Positions 32,030 to 41,166 of a stretch of 41,391 nt of DNA are shown here, piece after piece. The notes beneath the pieces were generated by a model. It did no database searches. It was not told the DNA's origin and saw only the letters and a program-made list of their open reading frames with translations. Position numbers and translations under genes: made by a program. The stretch covers positions 1 through 41,391 of the forward strand of contig RDXX01000052.1 of NCBI GenBank assembly GCA_004292955.1, written 5' to 3'. The DNA is from Oscillatoriales cyanobacterium (GTDB lineage: Bacteria > Cyanobacteriota > Cyanobacteriia > Cyanobacteriales > Microcoleaceae). Every line of letters starts with the position of its first letter. Position 1 is the first letter of the stretch.

Positions 32030-32680
32030 ATGACCAAATTGACTCTGGTAATCGGCAACAAAAATTATTCGTCTTGGTCGCTGCGTCCTTGGCTGGCGAT
32101 GAAACAAGCTGGACTAGATTTTGCCGAAGTGAGAATCCCCCTAGACGGGCCGACAACTCATGGGGAAATTCGGCGCTATTCTCCCTCGGGAAAGGTGCCA
32201 GTTTTAATTGATGGCGACTTGAAAGTGTGGGAATCTTTAGCAATTTGCGAGTACGTTGCAGAACGCTTTGCAAATGATTTATGGCCGGCGGATGTAGCGC
32301 AACGGGCGATCGCCCGTTCCATCTGCGCCGAAATGCACGCAGGCTTCCAAAATCTCCGCGAAAATATGCCGATGGACTGCCGCAACCGCTATCCGGGAGA
32401 AGGAATGACCCCCGGTGTCGAAGCAGAGATCGATCGCATCTTGGCAATTTGGCGCGAATGCCGCCAAAAATTCGGCACCAGTGGGGATATGCTGTTCGGA
32501 AAATTCACAATTGCTGACGCCATGTTTGCCCCCGTTGTCATGCGTTTTGTCACCTACGAAGTCAAATTAGCTCCCGAAGCAAAAGCTTATGCTGATGCGC
32601 TTTTGGCACTGCCTGCAATGCAGGAATGGCTAGCAGCAGCTTGCAGCGAATCGGAAAGTATTCCACATCTTAAAATCTAG
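32030..32680 (+). CDS. Glutathione S-transferase family protein
   Basis: A 216-aa cytosolic GST-fold protein. The N-terminal thioredoxin-like domain begins TLVIGNKNYSSWSLRPWLAM, with a Ser-rich active-site loop, and includes the glutathione gamma-Glu contact region GKVPVLIDGD...VWESLAICEY. The helical C-terminal domain has FTIADAMFAPVVMRF. It probably conjugates glutathione to electrophiles or acts as an isomerase; the substrate is unknown. The chosen start (32030) matches the usual family beginning MTKLTLVIG; an ATG 21 bp upstream is an alternative. It is followed 59 bp later by a response regulator gene on the same strand. Confidence 0.88.
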   Translation: MTKLTLVIGNKNYSSWSLRPWLAMKQAGLDFAEVRIPLDGPTTHGEIRRYSPSGKVPVLIDGDLKVWESLAICEYVAERFANDLWPADVAQRAIARSICAEMHAGFQNLRENMPMDCRNRYPGEGMTPGVEAEIDRILAIWRECRQKFGTSGDMLFGKFTIADAMFAPVVMRFVTYEVKLAPEAKAYADALLALPAMQEWLAAACSESESIPHLKI

Positions 32681-32739
32681 CAAAAATCAGTTTGCTTAAC
32701 CTAAAATCTCCTACCAAAAATCTCATAGTTAAAATCAGG

Positions 32740-33426
32740 ATGCGGATTCTTTTAGTTGATGATGAAGTTGAGTTGACTGACCCTTTGAGTCGAGTTTTAA
32801 GCCGCGAAGGTTATACAGTTGATGTCGCATTTGACGGCGCAACTGGCAGCAATTTAGCAATGCAGGGAAATTACGATTTGCTAATTTTGGATTGGATGCT
32901 GCCGAGACAATCCGGATTAGCAATTTGTCAGCAATTGCGATCGCAAGGACGGAATACCCCAGTCCTATTTCTCACCGCCAAAGACACCCTAGACGATCGC
33001 GTACAAGGACTCGACGCAGGCGCAGACGACTATCTAGTCAAGCCTTTTGAACTGCGAGAGCTCCTAGCCAGAGTCCGCGCCCTACTGCGCCGCCCCCCTA
33101 CTTTTGACCCCGAAGTGGCTGTCGGGCGCCTGCAAGTTGCAGATTTACAGCTAGACTACGACAATCAAATAGCCTATCGGGGCGATCGAACAATTGACCT
33201 ATCAGAAAAAGAATGTCAACTATTAGAATACCTAATGCGACATCCCGGTCAAATACTAACACACGAACAAATCCACCAATACCTGTGGAGTGAAGCAGAA
33301 AAACCCAGCAGCAACGTATTAGCAGCTCAAATTCGCCTCCTGCGCCGCAAAATAGAAGCCCCTAGCGAATCCGTCCTAATTCACACAGTTTACGGCAGAG
33401 GCTATCGCTTTGCAGAACCCAGTTAA
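32740..33426 (+). CDS. OmpR-family response regulator
   Basis: A 228-aa DNA-binding response regulator. The receiver (1 to about 118) has phospho-acceptor Asp51 in LILDWMLP, acidic pair in LLVDDEVEL and Lys in LVKPFELREL. The C-terminal winged helix (about 130-226) has the typical SEKECQLLEYLMRHPGQILT, AAQIRLLRRKIE and HTVYGRGYRF. It resembles the cyanobacterial RppA/ManR-like group, but I cannot assign an orthologue. No sensor kinase is adjacent. Its last codons are duplicated downstream as part of a 122-bp tandem repeat. The start at ATG 32740 gives the normal MRILLVDDE beginning; the 16 residues that an upstream start would add are not family-like. Confidence 0.88.
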   Translation: MRILLVDDEVELTDPLSRVLSREGYTVDVAFDGATGSNLAMQGNYDLLILDWMLPRQSGLAICQQLRSQGRNTPVLFLTAKDTLDDRVQGLDAGADDYLVKPFELRELLARVRALLRRPPTFDPEVAVGRLQVADLQLDYDNQIAYRGDRTIDLSEKECQLLEYLMRHPGQILTHEQIHQYLWSEAEKPSSNVLAAQIRLLRRKIEAPSESVLIHTVYGRGYRFAEPS

Positions 33427-33632
33427 TAATAGGAATTCTGCTCATCTTCCATCTTCCTTCGTGTCCTTTGCGCCTTCGCGGTTCCATCTTTCTTCCGAAG
33501 CATTCTTCCTTTTACGCCAGAGGCTATCGCTTTGCAGAACCCACTTAATAATAGGAATTCTGCTCATCTTTCATCTTCCTTCGTGTCCTTTGCGTCTTCG
33601 CGGTTCCATCTTCCATCCGAAGCATTCTTCCT
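33389..33632. repeat. 122-bp tandem duplication including the gene's 3' end
   Basis: Unit 1 (33389-33510) covers the last 12 codons of the response regulator gene, its stop codon and the following spacer. Unit 2 (33511 to about 33632) repeats this with few changes, so the sequence coding YARGYRFAEPT plus stop appears again as a noncoding echo. The two units are similar enough to suggest a recent event. Confidence 0.9.
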
Positions 33633-33651
33633 TCACACCCTAAAGCAATCC

Positions 33652-34488
33652 CTACATATCTTGACAAACCAAAGTAATTACCGTCACCTCCGGCGGACAA
33701 AATAACCTCCCCGGCGCATAAGTACCCAAACCGCGATTCACGTACAACCAATTACTCCCAACCCGATGCAAACCGCTAGCCCATTCCCAGTGACGAACTA
33801 CTCGATCGCAAGCCGACACAAAAGGAACAAATTTTCGGATTCCTTCAGGAATCAAATAACCAATTTTTCTCACCCAAGCATACAAAGGCCCGATACCAGG
33901 AATCACAATTTGACCCCCATGAGTGTGTCCCGAAAACTGCAAATCAATCCGCCACTGTTGCAGATTTTCAGCAGTATCAGGATTGTGAGACAATACAATC
34001 CGAGGAATCGCCGGATTGATTGATGCCATTAGAGGCGCAGGTGCAAAATCGCCAGACCAAAAATCTGCAAACCCAACTAAAGCCAATTCAGACCCCAAAG
34101 GATAAATCGCTTCATTGTACAAAACCCGAATACCTGCGTTATTCAAAGCATTAGCAACCTTAATTTTTGCCCCTGGATAATAGTGATCGTGATTGCCCAA
34201 AACAGCGTAAATTCCCACCCGACTTTGCAAATTTTTCAATCGCTGCACCAAGCCGTAAATAGGCGCCGGATCGTAGGTAATAAAATCTCCGGTTAAAAAA
34301 ATTAAGTCTGGTTCCGCTTCATTAGCCGCCACAATCGCCTCTTCTAGCAACCATTCCGACAGCCGCTCCCCGTCATAGTGAAAGTCCGTAAGCTGTACAA
34401 TTTTAGTACCCGATAGATTTGCTGGAAGATTAGCGATCGGTATTGTTAAACAGTCTACTCGCAGTTTCCCAGTTAATAACCTGTGCAT
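33652..34488 (-). CDS. Metallophosphoesterase, YkuE-like
   Basis: A 278-aa calcineurin-type phosphoesterase with the complete dimetal set: Asp35/His37 in LTDFHYDG, Asp68 in LTGDF, Asn99/His100 in LGNHDHY, His168 in LSHNPD, and His188/His190 in SGHTHGGQ. It resembles the YkuE family of metallophosphoesterases. There is no clear signal peptide; the N-terminus (VDCLTIPIANLP) fits family members that begin near their first strand. The substrate is unknown; envelope-lipid hydrolysis by relatives such as LpxH-like enzymes is only an analogy. Confidence 0.87.
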   Translation of the reverse strand: MHRLLTGKLRVDCLTIPIANLPANLSGTKIVQLTDFHYDGERLSEWLLEEAIVAANEAEPDLIFLTGDFITYDPAPIYGLVQRLKNLQSRVGIYAVLGNHDHYYPGAKIKVANALNNAGIRVLYNEAIYPLGSELALVGFADFWSGDFAPAPLMASINPAIPRIVLSHNPDTAENLQQWRIDLQFSGHTHGGQIVIPGIGPLYAWVRKIGYLIPEGIRKFVPFVSACDRVVRHWEWASGLHRVGSNWLYVNRGLGTYAPGRLFCPPEVTVITLVCQDM

Positions 34489-34829
34489 AAATATAAGGTT
34501 TATTGAGAGAGCGCAACCTCTAGCTTAGCAAATAAACAGACAATACTGCAAAACTAGATGTTTTTCCCTCTTTTTTCTGCCATCTGACTAATAACTACTA
34601 ACTGATGACTAATGACTAAGAAATCAGGACACGGCTAAGAAATCAGGACACGGCAGTGCCGTTTCCCTACAATTGATCGCGGTAGGGAAACGGCACTGCC
34701 GTGTCCGACCTATCTGACTAATGACTAATGTTCGCGATCTCTTAAGCTCGCACTATGACTAATGACTAATGTTCGCGAGCTCTTAAGCTCGCACTATGAC
34801 TAATGACTAATGACTAATAACCAATAACT
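34489..34829. repeat. Repeat-filled intergenic region with a perfect hairpin
   Basis: This 341-bp gap contains a 25-bp perfect stem (34646-34670 with 34682-34706; arm starts GGACACGGCAGTGCCGTTTC) with an 11-nt loop. A partial direct copy of the stem start lies just before it at about 34627-34636. Two 41-bp tandem units (34731-34771 and 34772-34812) contain TCTTAAGCTCGCAC and GACTAATGACTAATG. No gene is seen. The hairpin can terminate the minus-strand cyclase gene. Confidence 0.8.
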
Positions 34830-36248
34830 TTATTTTTGATAAATCACCTCAAAAGTTTCGATAGCTTTTTTCTTACCTTTAACTATCACAGAGCCAATTT
34901 TCCTAAATTCAAATATATCTTGAGTAGCGCTGTAAACACTGTCGCTCACCAAAATTTGTCCTCCCTCAGCCATTGACTGCAACCTAGATGCAATATTCAC
35001 CTCATCCCCTATGGCAGTATAATCCATGTGCTGCGGCGAACCAATATTACCAACAACTACCTCCCCCGAACTAATCCCAATACCAGTCAGAAAATTATCC
35101 GTAATCCAAGGAACCGACATCCTCCCAATCCGTCGCTGCATATCGATCGCAGTTTCGATCGCCTTCCTTTCGCGATCGGCCACCTCCGAAGGCGCCCCAA
35201 ACATTGCTACAATCATATCTCCCACAAACTTATTCACAGTACCTTCATGACTAAAAATTACCTCTACCATCTCCGTGAAATACTCATTTAAATACATCAC
35301 TATTTTCTCAGCAGGCAGCTCCTCACACTTAGTAGTAAAATCTCTAATATCCGAAAAAAGCACCGTTAAATTGCGCTTAGTTGGATTTAGAGAAATATCT
35401 CCTTTAGCTTCGATAACTGCTCGCACCACCTGGGGAGAAAGGTATCTTTCCAAATTATTTTTAATTCGTTCTTCCTTCAATTTACTTTCATGTAAAAGCG
35501 CATTCTCGATCGCCGCGGCCGCTTGCGATGCCAAAGCCGTAAATAATTTTAAATCCTGTGCCGTATAGTTTACAAGTTCGTTATGACTAATATTGATAAC
35601 GCCGATTGTACCGTTCTGAGTTGTTAGAGGTGCACAAATCATAGAACGCATCTCATTGTCTCCCATAACATATCTCGGATCGGACAATACATCATTGACT
35701 ATTTCAGCTTTACCAGAAACAAAAATATGACCTGCTATCCCCATATTGGAACCGATTTTTGTTTTATGGTTGTACTCTTTACCCCTAGCAGAAACAATCT
35801 CCAGTTTTCCTGTCTTTTCATTCATTAGCATCACTGAAATATTGGTAGACTCAATCAACTTTTTCGCTTCAGTTACCACCAATTGACTGACTTCAGCCAC
35901 ACCCAAACAAGTAGCTATTTTGCTTGAAAAATCGTACAAAAAATTAACTTCTTCGTACTTATCTAAAGTATCAACAGCCAGAGTTCTTATATCCAAGTCG
36001 GCGCTGGCAGCATAACTCAGCATATCGGCAATAAATGCTGCTTTTTGACTTCCTGTTACGTAACCGATAACTTCATCGGCTAGGATGATAGGATAAGTAT
36101 TGAAGTAGGTCTGACAATCTTCGCCCAATAAAATAGCCCCTTCAACATTCCGAATAGCCATCGGAGCGTCTAAAACACCGAGCGCGCCCTCAATAACCAC
36201 CCGCAAATCTCTCTTAGAAATCAATTTTTTGAGATTGATACGAACCAT
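34830..36248 (-). CDS. GAF-domain adenylate/guanylate cyclase
   Basis: A 472-aa soluble class III cyclase. The first 95 residues are of unknown type (possible small sensor), followed by a GAF domain (about 105-250), a linker helix (KEERIKNNLERYLSPQVV) and the cyclase domain (about 290-470). Catalytic residues are complete: metal Asp300 in LFSDIRDF and Asp344 in FVGDMIVAMFG, Lys340, Thr411 in YTAIGD, and Asn418/Arg422 in VNIASR. The Lys-Thr pair suggests ATP as substrate (class IIIb). The GAF has no Cys-His bilin site and may bind a nucleotide or another small ligand. It lies 247 bp downstream of the receiver gene of the large photoreceptor-like kinase, on the same strand, so a link between them is possible but not shown. 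Confidence 0.88.
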   Translation of the reverse strand: MVRINLKKLISKRDLRVVIEGALGVLDAPMAIRNVEGAILLGEDCQTYFNTYPIILADEVIGYVTGSQKAAFIADMLSYAASADLDIRTLAVDTLDKYEEVNFLYDFSSKIATCLGVAEVSQLVVTEAKKLIESTNISVMLMNEKTGKLEIVSARGKEYNHKTKIGSNMGIAGHIFVSGKAEIVNDVLSDPRYVMGDNEMRSMICAPLTTQNGTIGVINISHNELVNYTAQDLKLFTALASQAAAAIENALLHESKLKEERIKNNLERYLSPQVVRAVIEAKGDISLNPTKRNLTVLFSDIRDFTTKCEELPAEKIVMYLNEYFTEMVEVIFSHEGTVNKFVGDMIVAMFGAPSEVADRERKAIETAIDMQRRIGRMSVPWITDNFLTGIGISSGEVVVGNIGSPQHMDYTAIGDEVNIASRLQSMAEGGQILVSDSVYSATQDIFEFRKIGSVIVKGKKKAIETFEVIYQK

Positions 36249-36495
36249 TTACTTTGCTATTAATCATGAGTGAGCGATCTATCGTTATTCATTCGTTTGT
36301 AACCAGTCAGCCAATTTGAGGATAGAGATTTTAGATTTTAGATTTACAAGGGCAGATAACTCTGGGAGCTTGAAACTTAGTCTAAAATTTTTGGAGCATC
36401 CACGACTATAGCCGGGGGATTGTATCCGTTTTTGGGCAGGCTAGCAACCACCAAAAACCAAAAAATATTCTTGTGAATTGATTGTATACCTCTCG

Positions 36496-36885
36496 CTACA
36501 TCTGTGCCGTCAAACCCAGAATTTCCCTAGCTTTGACCAGCACTTCTTTCGGGCGAAAAGGTTTAGTCATATAAAGATTTGCCCCCACAGCCATACCGCT
36601 TTGCTTATCATATTCTTGTCCCTTAGCTGTCAACATAATAATGTAAACGTCCTCCATACCTAGTTCATTTTTAACCGTATTGCATACCTCTAACCCGCTC
36701 ATTTTCGGCATCATCACATCGAGAAAAACCAAATCCGGCTTTTCTTCCTTAATTCTGTTCAACGCCTCAACTCCATCTCTCGCAGTCAGCAACTCTACAT
36801 CATCCTCATCTTCCAACTTTTCTAGAGCCTGCTCCATCAAAATCAGAATATTCGGTTCGTCATCCACAATTAAAACTTTTTTCAC
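36496..36885 (-). CDS. CheY-like single-domain response regulator
   Basis: A 129-aa receiver without output domain: acidic pair in LIVDDEPN, phospho-acceptor Asp56 in LVFLDVMMP, Thr in IMLTAKG and Lys in MTKPFRP. The GTG start overlaps the TGA stop of the large kinase (GTGA), so the two are translationally coupled and this is most likely the cognate receiver. Its own target is unknown. The 247 bp after it, up to the cyclase gene, contain no gene. Confidence 0.9.
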   Translation of the reverse strand: MKKVLIVDDEPNILILMEQALEKLEDEDDVELLTARDGVEALNRIKEEKPDLVFLDVMMPKMSGLEVCNTVKNELGMEDVYIIMLTAKGQEYDKQSGMAVGANLYMTKPFRPKEVLVKAREILGLTAQM

Positions 36886-39800
36886 AACAATTTCCCATGA
36901 ATGTGTTTGCTCAGCCCGTTATCCTCTACAATATCTCCCAAAACAATTATGGAGACTTTTTCCAAGCCCTTAGTAAGGCGCAATTTTTTGACTAATTCTT
37001 GCTCTTGAGATAAGGCTTCGTCAATAATAATTAAATCCAGCTCGATCGCTCTCACTCGATCCAGGCATTCTGTAACATCAGATGCCTCCATCACATTATA
37101 TCCCTGAAAAAGCAACGCAGCCGACAAAATTTTGAAAGTAGAAGCATTGTTAACAACGACCAACACCGTCTTATTAGACATCCCTTGTCGCAGCAGCAAG
37201 CCGATCTCCTTTAACAGTCCCGCTATATTTATAGGCTTGGTAAAATACCTGTCAACTCCCAAACGCCAGCCCCTGTCTCTGTCTTGAATTAGAGACACGA
37301 TGATAATCGGAATCCCCCGAGTTTCTGGGTCATTTTTGAGAACTGCCGCCACATCAAAACCGTCGATGTGAGGCATCATTACATCTAAAATAATCAGATC
37401 CGGTTTGACTGCTTTAGCCTGAGAAATAGCATCTCTACCGTTAATTGCCTCCGCGACTTTATATCCTTCTTGTTCCAGTGACTGCCTCAATATATCTCGG
37501 ATGTTAGGCTCATTGTCAACAACTAAAAGTTGCTGGCCTCCTTTAACGCCGAGCGGAGTTCTGCTGAGCACTTGCTGTTTCAGTTGCCCGATTAAATCAT
37601 TGATAATTTTGCATTTTTCCACCGACTCAATATTTTTAACTAGCGGTATACTAAAGAAAAAAGTGCTGCCCTTGCCTAACTCGCTTTCTAGCCAAATTAT
37701 ACCGCCGTGGTGTTCAACGATTTGTTTAGAAATTGGCAGCCCCAAGCCAGTGCCTTTAGGCTTTTCGGTCAGGATATCTCCCACTTGTTTAAATCTTTCA
37801 AAAACTTTGCTTTGGTCTTCTGGTGCAATGCCGATGCCAGTATCAATAATGCTAATAACCAGCTCGTCACCCTCTACTCTTGCCCGACAGGTGACAGAAC
37901 CTGATTCTGTGAACTTGACTGCATTCGAGATTAAATTGATCGCGACTTGAACCATGCGATCCCGGTCTACTAATACCTGTGGCAGTCCGGGACTAAAATC
38001 TTTAATCAACTTTAAATTATTCTTTTCTAATAAAGATGACGTAGCGGCGATCGCCTGTTTTAAGATTTGCACTGGATTTGTCGGCTGTAACTGCCATTCA
38101 ACTCGCCCCGCTTCCATCTTAGCAATATCCAAAACATCATTAATTAAAGATGTCAGCCGTTCAGCTTCTGAGACAATAATGTTAATATTATCTGCAACTT
38201 TATTTAAAGCTTTTTTGATTTTTCTGTCTTCCGATACGACTCCGGGAACAATCACTTCTTCTAGTTTTTCTTTAATCAGCGAAGCAAAACCCAAAACCGA
38301 AGTTAAAGGCGTCCGCAGTTCGTGAGAAACTGTAGCCAGAAAATCAGTTTTCATTCGGTCAACTTCTCGTTCCACCGTCACATCTCGAATCAAAATCACC
38401 GAACCGAGAGATCGATCTGCTTCGTCTTTTACCGCTTCTTTCAGAATAGTGGTCGCTAAAGCTTGACCTATCCTAGAATTTTCTAGTTCCACTTCCAGCG
38501 TCACAATTTCTCCCTCTCTATGTTCAGTCGCCTCAACCAATTGGGCTAATTTTTTAGGAAAGATTTCGGATACTTTTTTCCCCTTCAGGTCAACATCTTT
38601 TAATTCAAACATCGCCAGCAGTGCCGGATTAAACCTGGTAATTTTAGCTTCAATGTCAGTGACTAATAACCCGTCAGCCAAATTGTCAACGATCGCATTT
38701 AAGTCTGCCAAAGTCGTCCGCAATTCCCAGGACTGCTTTTTAGTGCGATCGAGCAATTCTGCTTGGTGCATAGCTACTCCCAATTGACTGCCAACCTGAG
38801 CCAGCAACCTCACTTCTCCTGCTTCCCACTCACGGGAACCAGAGTTCTGGTAAGCTGCTAGCAAACCCCAGAGATTTTCCCCCACAAAAACAGGCGCTAC
38901 ACAATATGCTTTGGCTTGAATTTGTTCCAGAATTTCGATATGACATGGAGAGTGACCAATTTTATAGATGTCATCAACTACAAAAATTTCTTGATGGCGA
39001 TACCTGCCACCCTCAGTTTTTTGTAAATAATCATCTTGCCAGACTGTTTTAATTTTATCAGTTACTAAAGGTATCCAACCTTCTGCTACCGACTCCGACA
39101 CAAATTCCCCGCTCCAGTTTGGAAAAAAACGGTAAACTCCAACCCGATCGCAATTGAGAATTTGCCGTACTTCTTGAGTTGTTGCGCTAAATATTTTGTC
39201 AATATTTAGCGTCTGGCGAATCCGTTCAATTACTCTAGTTAATGTGCGTTCCTGTTCGGCTGCTTTCGCCTGCTGTTTAGCTTGAAACTGTATTTGTTCT
39301 AGGTACTCGGATTGCTGCAAAGCCACGCCCAAATGAGTGGCAATTTGATTCAGTAACTTTACTTCTGTGTCTTCCCAGTGACGCGCACCTGTGTGTTGAA
39401 AGGCACTGAGCAATCCCCAGAGTTTCTCTCCTTTAAAAATCGCAACTACCGCACAGGATTTGACACCAAAATATTCTAAAGCTTCTATGTGACAATCGCT
39501 CTGGCCGGCATTGTAGATATCATCAGCGATAAAGGTTTCCGCACACCGGAATCGACCTCCTTGGTGTTCGTTTAAGTAGGGGTCTTCCCAACCGCTGCCT
39601 ACCAATTTCGGCCAGTTTCCCGATTCAGATTCAAAGATAAAGTCGCCGAAATAGTCTTCACGAAATTGATAAATGGCAATGCGATCGACATTCAAAAGTT
39701 TGCGAACTTCTGTCGCTGCTGTCTGGAAAATTGTTTCCATATCTAAGGTTTGGCGGATCTTATCAATCATCCGAGTTATGGCTCGTTCTCGGTCTGCTTC

Positions 39801-40508
39801 CTTAACCAGCTCTTCTGTGCGTTTTCGCAATTGCTCCTCTAGAGTAGTCTGGAGTGCTGTTGACCGCCTATGAGCTTCATCTAAAAGTTTTGCTTGCTGT
39901 ATTGCTACTCCTAAATGCACCGCAATTTGACTGGCAAAGTCAATTTCATCTTGCTGCCACTGGCGTGGGGCGCGACATTGGTGAATGCAGAGCAATCCCC
40001 AAAGTTTATTTCTTTTGATTAAAGGTACGATTAAGTTTGCTTTGACATTAAATTGAGCAAGAACAGCTATATGGCAATCGCTCAATCCGGCTTGATTGAT
40101 ATCATTGACTGCCTGAATTCTTCCTTGCTGATACCGCATTGAATATTGTTTACCAAAGCAGTGATCGTGCACCTTTACAGCTTTTACTGAATGAAACTCT
40201 GGGATCACGTCTTCTGACACAAATTCCCCGTCGTCAAATCCTGACTGCTGGTAAAATCGAAATATTGCTACTCGATCGGCATTCAGCAGTTGGCGAACTT
40301 CCCGAGCGGTTGATTGAAAAATAATATCTAAGTCTAACGACTCGCGAATTTTGGTCACTACAGCAAATAGCGCCTTTTGTTTGGCAACGATAGCGGGTTC
40401 GGGTTTCGAGGCCGACTCTAGTTCGGCAACGCGCGCTTTGAGGGTTTTTATCTCGCTTTTGAGGGACTCGTAATCTTCTGTATCTAATCCTAGATAATTT
40501 TCTGACAT
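36882..40508 (-). CDS. Triple-GAF cyanobacteriochrome-like hybrid histidine kinase
   Basis: A 1208-aa soluble kinase. Order: coiled coil (about 10-35), GAF1 (about 45-205), coiled coil, GAF2 (about 245-400), GAF3 (about 430-585), PAS (about 600-715), DHp with His729 in SHELRTPLTS, HATPase (N box NLISNAVKFTE, G1 DTGIGIAPED, G2 GTGLGLPISK), receiver with Asp1042 in LIILDVMMP, and a second shorter receiver-like segment (about 1112-1205, Asp1163) that lacks a clear Lys-Pro end. Each GAF has the Cys-His of phytochrome-family bilin attachment: Cys145 (LSDCHI), Cys339 (QSDCHI) and Cys522 (HSPCHI). GAF1 also has a DXCF motif (Asp-His-Cys117-Phe), 28 residues before Cys145. GAF2 and GAF3 look like the red/green type. 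An AAGAGAG lies before ATG 40508. Light sensing is the likely role. Confidence 0.88.
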   Translation of the reverse strand: MSENYLGLDTEDYESLKSEIKTLKARVAELESASKPEPAIVAKQKALFAVVTKIRESLDLDIIFQSTAREVRQLLNADRVAIFRFYQQSGFDDGEFVSEDVIPEFHSVKAVKVHDHCFGKQYSMRYQQGRIQAVNDINQAGLSDCHIAVLAQFNVKANLIVPLIKRNKLWGLLCIHQCRAPRQWQQDEIDFASQIAVHLGVAIQQAKLLDEAHRRSTALQTTLEEQLRKRTEELVKEADRERAITRMIDKIRQTLDMETIFQTAATEVRKLLNVDRIAIYQFREDYFGDFIFESESGNWPKLVGSGWEDPYLNEHQGGRFRCAETFIADDIYNAGQSDCHIEALEYFGVKSCAVVAIFKGEKLWGLLSAFQHTGARHWEDTEVKLLNQIATHLGVALQQSEYLEQIQFQAKQQAKAAEQERTLTRVIERIRQTLNIDKIFSATTQEVRQILNCDRVGVYRFFPNWSGEFVSESVAEGWIPLVTDKIKTVWQDDYLQKTEGGRYRHQEIFVVDDIYKIGHSPCHIEILEQIQAKAYCVAPVFVGENLWGLLAAYQNSGSREWEAGEVRLLAQVGSQLGVAMHQAELLDRTKKQSWELRTTLADLNAIVDNLADGLLVTDIEAKITRFNPALLAMFELKDVDLKGKKVSEIFPKKLAQLVEATEHREGEIVTLEVELENSRIGQALATTILKEAVKDEADRSLGSVILIRDVTVEREVDRMKTDFLATVSHELRTPLTSVLGFASLIKEKLEEVIVPGVVSEDRKIKKALNKVADNINIIVSEAERLTSLINDVLDIAKMEAGRVEWQLQPTNPVQILKQAIAATSSLLEKNNLKLIKDFSPGLPQVLVDRDRMVQVAINLISNAVKFTESGSVTCRARVEGDELVISIIDTGIGIAPEDQSKVFERFKQVGDILTEKPKGTGLGLPISKQIVEHHGGIIWLESELGKGSTFFFSIPLVKNIESVEKCKIINDLIGQLKQQVLSRTPLGVKGGQQLLVVDNEPNIRDILRQSLEQEGYKVAEAINGRDAISQAKAVKPDLIILDVMMPHIDGFDVAAVLKNDPETRGIPIIIVSLIQDRDRGWRLGVDRYFTKPINIAGLLKEIGLLLRQGMSNKTVLVVVNNASTFKILSAALLFQGYNVMEASDVTECLDRVRAIELDLIIIDEALSQEQELVKKLRLTKGLEKVSIIVLGDIVEDNGLSKHIHGKLL

Positions 40509-41090
40509 GGGTTTAACTCTCTTGTGGTTAGTTTATTAAGTATTGATAGTTGTTTATTTTGATAAGTATTAACTCAATTTAATTTTTTTTCAACTAACTT
40601 TAGAGAGGATTTGCTCGCTCTGGTTTGATAATTATTGATTAAGGCTCAGTGCGCTAGATTGGCGATCGCACGAGTTGAATTGTCGATCGAACGCTACCCC
40701 GATCGAAGCTGGCTTACGCACGCAACTGCTACAGCATTTTTATAATATAGATGACTGGAGTAACAAGCTGTTTAAAACCCGCTGAGTCCCCTTCAGACTG
40801 GCATTCCCCGCCCCGCATCTATATTCTTTTGGCAATTTTCCAAGCTCAGACACAGCGCCGCATCCCGATCGCGCGCGGCTACCACGGGGAAGATGTCCCC
40901 TACAAAACACTATATATATACATTGCGACAACTGCGAGGGATTGCCCCTACAGCATCAATCTGGCATCTTGCACCACAGTCCGCAACGGACTCGCGTGCG
41001 GGTTCCACCAAATAATGGGCTTTTTTCGCCTCTCTATCGTTTCATCAGCTTTCCTGATGACTCTCATCAGTTAAGCTGTCGTTACAGGCC
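40509..41090. other. Long intergenic region between kinase and psbA
   Basis: I see no convincing gene. The region holds HIP1-type sites (about 40662-40690), a TATAATATA stretch at 40741-40749 and a CCACGGGG...CCCCTAC imperfect hairpin (about 40884-40906). Open frames here have no family resemblance. It must contain the minus-strand kinase promoter, which I could not place. Confidence 0.4.
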
Positions 41091-41119
41091 TTTACAAACC
41101 TTAACGATACCGTTAATAA
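41091..41119 (+). promoter_or_regulatory. Likely psbA promoter with overlapping palindrome
   Basis: TTTACA (41091-41096) and TAATAA (41114-41119) are separated by 17 nt, about 50-70 bp before the psbA ATG. A perfect interrupted palindrome TTAACG-ATAC-CGTTAA (41101-41116) fills the spacer and touches the -10, a good position for an operator. Confidence 0.45.
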
Positions 41120-41166
41120 TAGAGACATCATCCGAACATTGAAAAACCAATAGCAATCATAAACAC

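Noticed and set aside
40751-41142. Short plus-strand frames before psbA
   Set aside because: They overlap one another and the psbA promoter, and have no family resemblance.
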